Shown here one piece after another: positions 13,459 to 21,572 of a stretch of 35,239 bases of DNA. The notes under the pieces were generated by a model. That model had not been told where the DNA came from and ran no database searches. It was given only the letters and a program-made list of their open reading frames with translations. Both the position numbers and the translations under genes were made by a program. Within the stretch, counting starts at the first letter, position 1. The number at the start of each line of letters is the position of its first letter. Origin of the DNA: Candidatus Binatus sp. (lineage in GTDB: Bacteria > Desulfobacterota > Binatia > Binatales > Binataceae); the NCBI RefSeq assembly GCF_030646925.1, contig NZ_JAUSKL010000028.1:1-35239 (forward strand). Reading direction: 5' to 3'.

Positions 13459-15039
13459 TTGAAGTGGTGGCAATCCGGCATTTTCTATCAGATTTATCCG
13501 AGGTCGTTTGCGGATTCGAATCGCGATGGAATCGGCGACCTCGACGGCATCACTGCGCATCTCGATTACCTGAATGGCGGGCCGGACTCGCTTGGAATTG
13601 ATGCGATCTGGCTGAACCCCATCAATCCCTCGCCGTTCAAGGATTGGGGCTACGACGTCAGCGATTACTGCGGAGTGCATCCGGACTACGGCGACCTCGC
13701 CGCGTTCGATCGCCTCGTGCGCGAGGCTCATCGCCGCAGTATCCGCGTGGTCGTTGACCTGGTGCCGAATCATACTTCGGATCAGCATCCGTGGTTTATC
13801 GAGTCGCGATCGTCGGCGACCAATCCCAAGCGCGACTGGTACCTCTGGGCGCCCGGGACCGCCGACAATCCGCCGAATAACTGGCAGAGCACGTTTGGCG
13901 GCCCGGCGTGGAAATACGACGCGCATACCGGCGCGTGGTACCTGCATATGTTTCTCGAAGAGCAACCCGACCTGAACTATCGGAATCCCGAAGTCATCGA
14001 TGCGATGCACGACGTACTGCGCTTCTGGCTGGGTCGCGGCGCCGACGGATTTCGCATCGACGTGGTCGCGGGCCTTATCAAGGACGAGCAGTTGCGCGAC
14101 AATCCGATTCGCGCGGCGCAGGATCCCGATATCCCGTGGTACGCGCAGGGCTCGCAGGATCCGCTCTACAGCAACGACCGGCCGGAGGTTCATCGCATCA
14201 TTCGGGGCTTTCGCGCGGTCAGCGACAGCTATAAAGAACGGGTGCTGGTCGGCGAGACGTGGCCGCGCAACCAGGAGCATCTGGCGGATTATCTCAGGCC
14301 GGACGAGTTGCATCTCGGATTCAATTTTCGATTTTTGCATGCGCGCTACGAAGCGGCCCGCTTTCGCGCCGCGATCGAGCAGACCGAAAAATCATTCGGA
14401 CCCGGCGCGTGGCCGACCTGGACGCTCTCGAATCACGACTTCATGCGGCATCTCTCGCGCTACGCGCGCGGCGGCGACGGCGAAGCGCGCGCGCGGGTCG
14501 CGGCGGTGATGATCATGACGCTGCGGGGCACTCCGTTCATCTACTACGGCGAGGAGATTGGGATGCGCGAAGTGAAAGTCCCCGGCGTCGTCAAGCGCGA
14601 TCCGGTCGGGCGCGACGGATGCCGCACGCCGATGCAATGGTCATCGGCGCTTAACGGCGGATTCTCCGGGGCCGCCGAGACGTGGCTCCCGTGCGGCGAT
14701 TTCAAATCGATCAACGTCGAAAAACAAATCATCGATCCGCGCTCGATGCTGTCGCTGTATCGGCATCTGATTCGACTGCGCAAAACGACTCCGGCGCTGG
14801 CCGACGGCAGCTATCGCAGTTTCGATGGCGGCCCGCATGATTGCCTCGTGTATCATCGCGAGGCGGCGTCGCAGCATCTAATCGTCGCGCTGAATTTCAC
14901 CGCTGAGGCGCGCGAGATCGATACGCCCGCCGGAAAAATCCTGTTCAGCACCGCGCTCGATCGCATCGGAGAATCAGCCGGCGCATCGCTACGATTGGCG
15001 CCGAACGAAGCTGCGATTCTCGAAGTCTCGCCGGACTAG
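13459..15039 (+). CDS. GH13 alpha-glucosidase / oligo-1,6-glucosidase
   Basis: A 526-aa glycoside hydrolase family 13 enzyme. A GTG at 13450 overlaps the GGGGAGG itself, so the TTG at 13459, 8 bases after it, is the likely start (MKWWQSGIFYQIYPRSFADS). Family motifs in order: DLVPNHTSDQHPWF; GFRIDVV with nucleophile Asp201; GETWPR with acid/base Glu266; and SNHDF with Asp327 (numbering from the TTG). The (beta/alpha)8 barrel is followed by a beta-sandwich domain C (LIVALNFTAEAREI). Val right after the nucleophile is the residue linked to alpha-1,6 specificity in oligo-1,6-glucosidases, whereas Thr favours alpha-1,4; this is indicative only. No signal peptide, so it acts on imported or stored oligosaccharides. 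Confidence 0.93.
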   Translation: MKWWQSGIFYQIYPRSFADSNRDGIGDLDGITAHLDYLNGGPDSLGIDAIWLNPINPSPFKDWGYDVSDYCGVHPDYGDLAAFDRLVREAHRRSIRVVVDLVPNHTSDQHPWFIESRSSATNPKRDWYLWAPGTADNPPNNWQSTFGGPAWKYDAHTGAWYLHMFLEEQPDLNYRNPEVIDAMHDVLRFWLGRGADGFRIDVVAGLIKDEQLRDNPIRAAQDPDIPWYAQGSQDPLYSNDRPEVHRIIRGFRAVSDSYKERVLVGETWPRNQEHLADYLRPDELHLGFNFRFLHARYEAARFRAAIEQTEKSFGPGAWPTWTLSNHDFMRHLSRYARGGDGEARARVAAVMIMTLRGTPFIYYGEEIGMREVKVPGVVKRDPVGRDGCRTPMQWSSALNGGFSGAAETWLPCGDFKSINVEKQIIDPRSMLSLYRHLIRLRKTTPALADGSYRSFDGGPHDCLVYHREAASQHLIVALNFTAEAREIDTPAGKILFSTALDRIGESAGASLRLAPNEAAILEVSPD

Positions 15040-15148
15040 CTCACGTCGCGAGCGGTCAATTCTGTCGGAATCGACGCTATCGATTGTCGCTAAACTACAA
15101 GACATCCGGCGTGACAGGCTGCTATACATTTTGTAGGAGAGCGACGTC

Positions 15149-16861
15149 ATGCCAAACGCCACTGATGTCCGATGGTTCAAGCAGCAATTTGCGAGCAAGA
15201 TCGACGCAGCGATCCGCGGCACTCCGCTGAGCGTCGATCTGATCGCGGCGATCGCGTGCCAGGAGACCGGCTATATCTGGCAAGTCACGCGCAAGAAGGC
15301 GCTCGGGCTCGCACAGATTCTGGAACTGTGCGTCGGCGATACGCTCGACTCGGACCGCGGCCGTTCGGCTTTTCCCAAGACCAAGGCCGACTTGGTCGCG
15401 CGGCAAAATGGACAGGCGATGTTCGAGATCGCGCGCAGGGCGCTCGAAGATATGTCGCAGCATATCGCCGGCTATCGAGGAGCGGTGGGGCATCCCGACA
15501 AGTTCTGCCACGGCTATGGCATCTTTCAGTACGACCTGCAGTTCTTCCTCGATGACCCGGATTTTTTCCTCGGCAAGCGCTACGCCGACTTCGATGCGTG
15601 CCTCGCGAAGTGTCTGAATGAACTGAAACGAGGGCTGCGCAAGCTCGGTCTCGAGAACAACCAGACGCTGAGCGACTTTCAGATGGCGGCGCTCGGGATC
15701 GTGTACAACGCCGGCCGCTTCGATCCGCAAAGAGGACTCAAGCAGGGCCATCAAGACGACGGCAAGTACTACGGCGAGGCGATTTTCGATTTTATCCGGC
15801 TGTCGAAGACGGTCGCGGCGCCGGACGACGATTCCGCTTCGATGCCGGAGCCGGAGCCGGGCACCTCGACGCTGCCGCCGCCGACGCCGATCAGCGCGAC
15901 GGGAGCGTTTTACGAAGTCGATGTTCGCGATCAGCCGCTCAGACTCCGCCGCGAGCCTGCGATCGATCCCGATGATCCCAGCGCCAACGTGATCACGCGG
16001 TTGCCTGACGGGCTGATCGCGCGCGCGGTGAACGATCAGGTCGTGAACGGCTTTCGCGAAGTGGAGACGAGCCTGGCGGGCGCGCATTATCGCGGGTTCG
16101 CGTCGGCGCAATTTCTGAAGCCGGCGCCTGACGTTGCCGACGTGCCGATCGTCACGCCCGCCGCGACGCCGCCCGACGCCGGTATCATCGCGGTGTACCT
16201 GAAGAACAACGACGGCACGATCACGCGGCGCTTCGAGCGTGCGGGCGCATACTCGCTGAACGAGGCAAGCCAGCCCGGCCGCACGGGAACGACTCCCGAC
16301 GACTTGCGCCGCGAACTCGCGGCCATAATCGAGTGGCTTGCGGCGGATGACCCGGCGCATCTCCGATACGCGAAGCATGACGGCCTGACCTTCTGCAACA
16401 TCTACGCTCACGACTATTGCTATCTTGCGGACGTCTATCTGCCGCGGGTGTGGTGGACGCCCGGCGCGATCGAGGCGCTCACGCGGGGCGAAAAAATCCG
16501 GCCGCGCTACAACGCGACGATCGAAGAGGCGCGCGCCAACGATCTCTTCCGATGGCTGCGCGACTTCGGTCCGCGCTTCGGATGGCGCCAGACCGGTACG
16601 GCGAGCAAGCTGCAACTCGAGGTCAACCAGGGAGCAATCGGCTTGATCGTCGCGCGGCGGAAGGAAGATGGACCGCCGGGGCATATCGTCGTCGTGGTGC
16701 CGGAGACCGAGGAGAATCGGGCGCAGCGCAACGATATCGGCGAGGTGATCGCGCCGCTATCGAGCCAGGCCGGTTCAATCAATTTTCGCTACGGTCTCGG
16801 CCGGCCGGGATGGTGGAACAGCGAACGATTCGCGGAGAGCGCGATGTGGCTGCACGGATGA
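15149..16861 (+). CDS. Two-domain peptidoglycan hydrolase (lysozyme-like plus NlpC/CHAP-like), no signal peptide
   Basis: A 570-aa protein starting at the ATG at 15149 with TAGGAG upstream. Residues about 8-225 resemble a lysozyme/lytic-transglycosylase fold, with Glu39 in IACQETGYIWQ and helical repeats (LGIVYNAGRFDPQRGL). A Pro/Glu-rich linker (residues about 232-250) leads to an SH3-like segment (LRLRREPAIDPDDPSANVIT). The C-terminal part has Cys416 in LTFCNIYAHDYC and His512 in PPGHIVVVVPE, the spacing of a papain-like NlpC/P60 or CHAP peptidase. There is no signal peptide or anchor, as in phage endolysins and some secretion-system effectors. No holin, spanin or immunity gene is adjacent. 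Substrate inferred from folds. Confidence 0.72.
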   Translation: MPNATDVRWFKQQFASKIDAAIRGTPLSVDLIAAIACQETGYIWQVTRKKALGLAQILELCVGDTLDSDRGRSAFPKTKADLVARQNGQAMFEIARRALEDMSQHIAGYRGAVGHPDKFCHGYGIFQYDLQFFLDDPDFFLGKRYADFDACLAKCLNELKRGLRKLGLENNQTLSDFQMAALGIVYNAGRFDPQRGLKQGHQDDGKYYGEAIFDFIRLSKTVAAPDDDSASMPEPEPGTSTLPPPTPISATGAFYEVDVRDQPLRLRREPAIDPDDPSANVITRLPDGLIARAVNDQVVNGFREVETSLAGAHYRGFASAQFLKPAPDVADVPIVTPAATPPDAGIIAVYLKNNDGTITRRFERAGAYSLNEASQPGRTGTTPDDLRRELAAIIEWLAADDPAHLRYAKHDGLTFCNIYAHDYCYLADVYLPRVWWTPGAIEALTRGEKIRPRYNATIEEARANDLFRWLRDFGPRFGWRQTGTASKLQLEVNQGAIGLIVARRKEDGPPGHIVVVVPETEENRAQRNDIGEVIAPLSSQAGSINFRYGLGRPGWWNSERFAESAMWLHG

Positions 16862-16888
16862 CGCGATTAATTGAAGCGATTCGATCGC

Positions 16889-16919
16889 ACAAAAAAATAA
16901 GGGCCGGACGGCCGGCCCT
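16889..16919 (-). terminator. Rho-independent terminator of the ferritin-like gene
   Basis: The 8-bp stem AGGGCCGG / CCGGCCCT (16900-16907, 16912-16919) has loop ACGG. On the minus strand it is followed by TTATTTTTTTGTG. It lies 28 bases after the stop of the minus-strand ferritin-like gene and also separates it from the convergent hydrolase gene. Confidence 0.85.
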
Positions 16920-16946
16920 GATCGAATCGTATCGAATCGAACTGCG

Positions 16947-17585
16947 TCAGGCGGTTGCAGCAGCACCAGCCTGCGTCGTGCTGGCGGTGAGCGTCGCGTG
17001 GAGCGCCTTCTGCCACTTGAGCGTCGAGAGTTCGTCTTCCGCGAACAGGCGCACCATCTCCCTGGTCTGATAGTCTTCCTTGATCGCCGCGGCGAACTCG
17101 AAAATCGGCCTGATGATTTCCTCCGGATTCGGAAAACGGGTCGCGCCGCGCGCGAGCTTCTCGAGATCGCTGATCGACGGATCGGAGATGTATGCGACGT
17201 TCTTGCGCGCTTCGTCCGTGTTGCGATCGGGCATCGTGCCGCCGAGTTCCTTCAGCCGCTGCGCGAAGACGCGGCCGTGGTACGCCTCGCGCTCGGCGAC
17301 CATCTTGATACCGCCGCGGATGCAATCCGTCTGGCAGATCGCGAGCCACTTCGGCAGCGCCTCGCCGGCGTTGGTCTCGCCGACGCTCGCGGCCTCGAGG
17401 AACTTGACGATCGCTTCCCGCTCCGACGCATAGGTCTTGCCGAACGCGCGGAATCCGCCGTGGCCGTTGGACGCCTTGCCGTTGCCGTTTTCGAGCAGGC
17501 TCATCTCGTGTTCGAAAGTGGTTTCGCTGATGATGCCGGTCCGATACGCGCGGAGCAGTTGCTTGAATTCGAAATCTCGATTCAT
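16947..17585 (-). CDS. Ferritin-like (carboxylate-bridged diiron) domain protein
   Basis: This 212-aa protein is mostly helical. The helix KWLAICQTDCIRGGIKMVAE then REAYHGRVFAQRL contains an E-x-x-H (Glu100, His103). A preceding helix carries Glu64/Glu70, and a later helix has AEDELSTLKW (Glu183/Glu185). Four helices with E and E-x-x-H ligands are the mark of ferritin-like diiron proteins, although the second D/E-x-x-H is not fully conserved here, so metal binding is uncertain. The N-terminal 25 residues (FKQLLRAYRTGIISETTFEH) form a small extra helical hairpin, and a Gly/Asn-rich loop follows. No signal peptide. It is a single-gene unit with a strong terminator. The family is often tied to oxidative or iron stress; precise role unknown. 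Confidence 0.65.
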   Translation of the reverse strand: MNRDFEFKQLLRAYRTGIISETTFEHEMSLLENGNGKASNGHGGFRAFGKTYASEREAIVKFLEAASVGETNAGEALPKWLAICQTDCIRGGIKMVAEREAYHGRVFAQRLKELGGTMPDRNTDEARKNVAYISDPSISDLEKLARGATRFPNPEEIIRPIFEFAAAIKEDYQTREMVRLFAEDELSTLKWQKALHATLTASTTQAGAAATA

Positions 17586-17727
17586 CGCTAGTACCTTCGG
17601 TTGGATGTCGGTTGGCTCTCGACGCTAGTGGCGCCGCCGCCGGATTGTCAAACGTCTTTGGATGCGGTTCCATCGCCCGTGAAACCGTGAGATAGATCGC
17701 AAAATCCCGGAAGCTGAGGTCATCGTC

Positions 17728-18696
17728 GTGAAAGCAATTGTCTTCGATAAGATTGGCGGGCCCGAAGTGATGAAGATCGCCGACGTGCCGCGCCCCGAGG
17801 TCAAGCCCGGCACGGTGCTGCTGCGCGTGCGCGCGGCCGGAATCAACTTCGCCGACACGCTCTTCAGGCAAGGGCAATACCTGATGCAACCGCAACTGCC
17901 GGACACGCCGGGGCTGGAATGCGCGGGCGAGATCGAGGCGATCGGCGCGGGCGTTACGAATCTCAAGGCAGGGCAGCGCGTCGCGGCGCTCGGCAGCAAG
18001 ATGTATGCGGAGTATGCGCTCGCGCCGGCGGCGCAGGTGATCCCGATTCCCGACTCGACCAGTTTTGCCGAGGGCGCCGCGTTTCCGATCCAGGTGCTGA
18101 CGGCGTGGCACATGCTTCACACTTCGCATCGAACCGGCCCGGGCCAGACCGTGCTGGTGCATTCGGCGGCCGGCGGCGTCGGAATCGTCGCGGTGCAGAT
18201 CGCGAAGGCCGCGGGCGCGCGCGTGATCGGTACGGTCTCGAGCGACAGCAAGTTCGCGCTGGTTAAAGAGTATGGCGCCGACGACGTGATCAATTACTCG
18301 ACGCATGATTTTGCCGCCGAGGCGAATCGTCTCACCGGCGGACGCGGCGTCGATCTGATCCTCGACGCGGTCGGCGCGACCACGCTCGAGAAGGGGCTCA
18401 CCTGCCTCGCGCCGTTCGGTCATCTGATTCTCTACGGACGCGCGGGCGGGCCGCCCGAACCGCTCAACCTGTTCAAGCTGTTCGAGAAATCGATCAAGGT
18501 GAGCGGCTTCGTGCTCTACACCGTGACCGCGGTGCCTGAAGTGATGCGCCGCGGAATCGAGGAATCGTTCAAGCTGATGGCGAGTGGCAAGTTGAAGCTG
18601 GTCGTTGGCAAATCATTTCCGCTGGCCGAAGCAGCCGAGGCGCATCGGTTCATGGAATCGCGGCAATCGACGGGCAAGCTGATCCTGACGCCGTAG
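17728..18696 (+). CDS. Quinone oxidoreductase, zinc-free MDR family
   Basis: A 322-aa medium-chain dehydrogenase/reductase with a GTG start at 17728 and GAGGT 8 bases upstream. It opens MKAIVFDKIGGPEVMKIADV, a typical QOR/zeta-crystallin N-terminus. NADPH binding is by VLVHSAAGGVGIVAVQIAKA (residues about 145-165) and the strand ARVIGTVSS. The catalytic-zinc Cys/His ligands of alcohol dehydrogenases are absent. GADDVINYSTHDFAAEANRL and RGVDLILDAVGATTLEKGL are family hallmarks. The enzyme reduces quinones or alpha,beta-unsaturated carbonyls with NADPH in the cytoplasm. The 142-base region between it and the divergent ferritin-like gene shows no clear promoter. Confidence 0.93.
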   Translation: MKAIVFDKIGGPEVMKIADVPRPEVKPGTVLLRVRAAGINFADTLFRQGQYLMQPQLPDTPGLECAGEIEAIGAGVTNLKAGQRVAALGSKMYAEYALAPAAQVIPIPDSTSFAEGAAFPIQVLTAWHMLHTSHRTGPGQTVLVHSAAGGVGIVAVQIAKAAGARVIGTVSSDSKFALVKEYGADDVINYSTHDFAAEANRLTGGRGVDLILDAVGATTLEKGLTCLAPFGHLILYGRAGGPPEPLNLFKLFEKSIKVSGFVLYTVTAVPEVMRRGIEESFKLMASGKLKLVVGKSFPLAEAAEAHRFMESRQSTGKLILTP

Positions 18697-18712
18697 CTGC
18701 GCGCGGGCGGAG

Positions 18713-19126
18713 TCAGTCGCCGCACAGGTACTTGCGATAGACCGGCAGCGCGGGTTCGCTAGCGGCGTTGACCGTGCTCTTCAGGTCGTTGCGCCAGTTG
18801 CTATTGCCGACGCAGACGTACTTGAGGTCCTTCGCGCAGTCGTAGGCGTCCTTCATCAGGCCGACCTTGCCGATGTCTTCGGGCCGCGCAACGTTCGAGC
18901 TTTCGACGAAATAGACGAGTCCGTCGTCGCCGCGATGAACCGACGCGGTATCGAGATACGCGCGGCCGCTGCCGCCTTCGACGTCGAGCGATTTGGCGCC
19001 GGGCTCCTCGACCCAGGCTTGTTGCTGCGCCTCGCTGTGTGCCGAATTCGACAACGTCAGAGTCGCGGCAATCGCGAGCGCCACGACCCATAGCCGTCCC
19101 GCAGCAATCTCCGTCATCCCAAGCAA
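18713..19126 (-). CDS. Secreted uncharacterised protein
   Basis: A 137-aa protein. A TTG at 19126 has AGGGAG 8 bases upstream, whereas the ATG at 19117 has none at good spacing, so the TTG is preferred. Residues 11-33 (RLWVVALAIAATLTLSNSAH) form a signal peptide with a probable cut near residue 31-33. The mature part has AYLDTASVHRGDDGLVYFVE and DAYDCAKDLKYVCV, with three Cys that may form disulfides. This pattern resembles small periplasmic surface-adhesin-like proteins found in pairs, but I do not recognise a named family. It converges on the quinone oxidoreductase gene (16 bases apart). Confidence 0.7.
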   Translation of the reverse strand: MLGMTEIAAGRLWVVALAIAATLTLSNSAHSEAQQQAWVEEPGAKSLDVEGGSGRAYLDTASVHRGDDGLVYFVESSNVARPEDIGKVGLMKDAYDCAKDLKYVCVGNSNWRNDLKSTVNAASEPALPVYRKYLCGD

Positions 19127-19142
19127 ACGCCGTACTCCCTTC

Positions 19143-19237
19143 TGTCATTCAGAGGCTAAGGCTGCGACGCCGAAGAATCCCGGAACGATGCGAGCACAGT
19201 AAAGGATTCGGGATTCTTCGCTTCGCTCAGAATGACA
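19143..19237. repeat. Palindromic REP/MITE-like element (95 bp)
   Basis: Outer arms TGTCATTC (19143-19150) and GAATGACA (19230-19237), and inner arms CGAAGAATCCCG (19171-19182) and CGGGATTCTTCG (19209-19220), are perfectly complementary. The segments between arms match imperfectly. The right half contains the GATTCTTCGCTTCGCTCAGAATGACA type of sequence, which recurs as dispersed intergenic palindromes in many environmental genomes. It lies between two minus-strand genes and may act as terminator or RNA stabiliser. Confidence 0.8.
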
Positions 19238-19263
19238 AATTTTCTGCATTTGCGCTGAACGGG

Positions 19264-19752
19264 CTAGGCGCGGAATTTATCGAGCGCGGCGCCCGACAAC
19301 GAATACTCGGGCTCGAGGAACTCGGGCGTCATCCGACCGGTCTTCACGAAGCCGACGCTCAGGTAAAGCGCCGCCGCGTTGACGTTGCCGCGAAAGCAGG
19401 TCAGGCGAATTTTGGCGCATCGCGGATACTTGCCGGCGATCAATCGCAGCACCAGGTTCAGCGCCTGGCGGCCGTAGCCTTTGCCCTGATGGGCCGCGTC
19501 GATCATGATGTCGTCGATCCAGTAGTCGTCGGCGCTTAGCGGATCGCAGACCAGCGTCACGTACCCGACCACTGCGTTTTCGTCGCGAATAACGAACGGC
19601 AGGTAGTCGTATTCTTCGCCCCACGCGCGCACGTAGCACATCGCGAGCGACTTGATCGGCGGCGCGACGAACGTTTCCTGCTCGGGATGAAGCTTGAGCG
19701 CGATCATCTCGCGCCAATTCGTCCTGTCAGCCGGTTCGAGTCGTATTGCCAT
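19264..19752 (-). CDS. GNAT family N-acetyltransferase
   Basis: The protein is 162 aa from the ATG at 19752; the longer frame overlaps the upstream VWA gene and is not coding-like. The acetyl-CoA-binding motif A is DDYWIDDIMIDAAHQGKGYG followed by RQALNLVLRLI (residues about 83-113), with Q/R-x-x-G-x-G/A. Motif B follows as NVNAAALYLSVGFVKTG. The N-terminal part EQETFVAPPIKSLAMCYV resembles the polyamine-acetyltransferase branch (PaiA/BltD/SpeG-like), which acetylates spermidine or similar amines, but substrate assignment is tentative. It follows the VWA gene by 26 bases and is probably cotranscribed. Confidence 0.88.
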   Translation of the reverse strand: MAIRLEPADRTNWREMIALKLHPEQETFVAPPIKSLAMCYVRAWGEEYDYLPFVIRDENAVVGYVTLVCDPLSADDYWIDDIMIDAAHQGKGYGRQALNLVLRLIAGKYPRCAKIRLTCFRGNVNAAALYLSVGFVKTGRMTPEFLEPEYSLSGAALDKFRA

Positions 19753-19778
19753 GATGAGAATCCCGATTTGCCGCCCGC

Positions 19779-21374
19779 TCACGCCTGCATCGTGAGGAAA
19801 ATATCGCGCGCGTGATCGTCGCTGATGCGCTTCACCGAAGTGATCCTGTCGGCGAACTGCTTGAGCGACGACGTATCCGCCGAGCCGACATCGACCAGCA
19901 CTCCGAAAATCGAAAATTGCAACGCGCGCTTGGCTTCGAGCAGGCGCGCGAGCCACTCGGGACTGACCTGCGATTCGCCGTCGGTGATAATCACGATATC
20001 GGCGCGTTTGAGTTTCTTTTCGCTGATCAGCGCCACCGCCGCGTCGATTGGCTGTTCGAAATCGGTGCCGCCGCCGGGGAAATATTCCGCCATCTCGACC
20101 ACCTTCGCGAGTTCGGGCTGATAGCGCCGCTCACGATTCAGGTCGAGCACCTTGAGGCTCGTGTCGCCGGAGGAAAACATCACGGCGCGAAAAAGCCGCC
20201 GCTGCCGCCGCGCGATATCCATCAGCGTCAACGCGACGGCCTTCGACCACATTTCCTTGTCGCCCTGCATCGAGGAGCTGACGTCGATACAAACGACCAT
20301 CGGGCCCTTGCCCTTCTGCTCGTCGTCCCGCAGCCGATACTGAAGGACGGTTCCCTCCAGCAATCGGCGATGGAAATCGCGGCGCAGCGCCGGATGATGC
20401 ATCGCGAGCAGCTCGGACGGGATCAGGCGACCGATATCGGCGCCGAGTTCGACGTCGTAAGCTTCCGCGACGCCGCGCTCGAGCGTCTTGTGCTTCAGCG
20501 CGCGCGCATCCTGCTTGAACCGTCCGACCATCCGCGCCAGCTCGCCGAGCTTCTTGTTGCGGGCCAGCCGCCGGCCCAGCTCGAGGCGCGCGCCCGCGGA
20601 GACGCGACCGCCCTGGCCGAACTCGCGGCTGAAGTCGTGACTGTCCTCGGCGGCGCGATCGATCTCTTTGGCCAGTTCGGCGGTCTGCAATTGCATCCGC
20701 TTGAGCGCCGTCTGATCGGCGCCCTTCATCGCATCCTCGAATCGCCGCGCCTTTTGATTGAGCCGCGCTTCCGAAACCTTGGCGGCGCGTTCAGCCGCCT
20801 CGGCCATCTGGGCCAGCTTCTTTTTTTCCGATTCGCCGAGCGCCGGCTCGCCCTCTTTCGGCTCCGCCATTTCCGCGACGGTCTTCACCGCTTCGCCGCG
20901 ATTTTCGAGATCTTCCTCCTGCCGCGCGAGGTCCTGCAGGTCGGCCATCTCGCTGCGATTGATCAGGCGTTCCGACCTGATCATTTCGAGCGCCTGCTCG
21001 CTCATCACGATTGCAGCGATCGCCGCCTTGTCGGATTCAAGCTCGGTGCGGAGCCGCAGCGCCTGGAACGACGGCGACGGAACTATCTGCTCGAGGATGG
21101 TGCGATTCAGAGTTGCCGCGCGCCGGACGTCGTCGGTTTTGTGCCACGCCGGATTCATCTTGAAGAGCGCGAAAAAGAAATCCTGCACCAGCGCGCCGAA
21201 ATGCGGCACGATACGATCGCCCGCTTCGGCCAGCTCCGCGATCGAGGGTGCGTCGGCGACTATCTCGCTCCACGTGCGGCGATCGTAGCTGTCGCTTTCA
21301 AACCACGAAGCGCCGGTCGGCGCCCTGGGAACGTAAAGCGGCCGCGGCTTGATTGATTTGGCTTTGCGCGCCAT
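19779..21374 (-). CDS. VWA domain-containing protein (CoxE/ViaA-like)
   Basis: A 531-aa protein from the ATG at 21374 (MARKAKSIKPRPLYVPRAPT). An upstream continuation of the open frame is antisense to hrcA and was rejected. The N-terminal 330 residues are helical and charged, with coiled-coil-like Glu/Lys/Ala stretches (about 150-245). The C-terminal VWA domain keeps a full MIDAS: D364-x-S-x-S (CIDVSSSMQGD), Thr437 in GGGTDF and Asp465 in IITDGESQ. The layout matches ViaA/CoxE-type proteins that work with a MoxR/RavA AAA ATPase in metal-centre or complex assembly. No MoxR gene lies in the window, so any partner must be elsewhere. It is divergent from hrcA. Confidence 0.87.
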   Translation of the reverse strand: MARKAKSIKPRPLYVPRAPTGASWFESDSYDRRTWSEIVADAPSIAELAEAGDRIVPHFGALVQDFFFALFKMNPAWHKTDDVRRAATLNRTILEQIVPSPSFQALRLRTELESDKAAIAAIVMSEQALEMIRSERLINRSEMADLQDLARQEEDLENRGEAVKTVAEMAEPKEGEPALGESEKKKLAQMAEAAERAAKVSEARLNQKARRFEDAMKGADQTALKRMQLQTAELAKEIDRAAEDSHDFSREFGQGGRVSAGARLELGRRLARNKKLGELARMVGRFKQDARALKHKTLERGVAEAYDVELGADIGRLIPSELLAMHHPALRRDFHRRLLEGTVLQYRLRDDEQKGKGPMVVCIDVSSSMQGDKEMWSKAVALTLMDIARRQRRLFRAVMFSSGDTSLKVLDLNRERRYQPELAKVVEMAEYFPGGGTDFEQPIDAAVALISEKKLKRADIVIITDGESQVSPEWLARLLEAKRALQFSIFGVLVDVGSADTSSLKQFADRITSVKRISDDHARDIFLTMQA

Positions 21375-21572
21375 CGAAGTCGAGCATAATCGAGGGCGAG
21401 CGCGGCGGCTATTGCATCCCGGATGAATCAACGCTGACGAAATCGCAGCGGCGGCGCCACTTGGTAGCCGATTCGGCGCTTGATGTTGGACCGCGATGCG
21501 TAACACAATTGAAACGTAGAGGCTGGTGGGCGAAAGCTTCTCAAAAATTCGCCGTTCGACGATTGCATCGCG

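Noticed and set aside
15122-16684. 520-codon minus-strand frame opposite the peptidoglycan hydrolase
   Set aside because: Composition is Arg/Asp/Val-rich antisense of a high-GC gene; the plus strand has recognisable domains and a ribosome site.
16867-18423. 518-codon minus-strand frame over the ferritin-like and quinone oxidoreductase genes
   Set aside because: It is antisense to the quinone oxidoreductase and out of frame with the ferritin-like gene; no recognisable protein.
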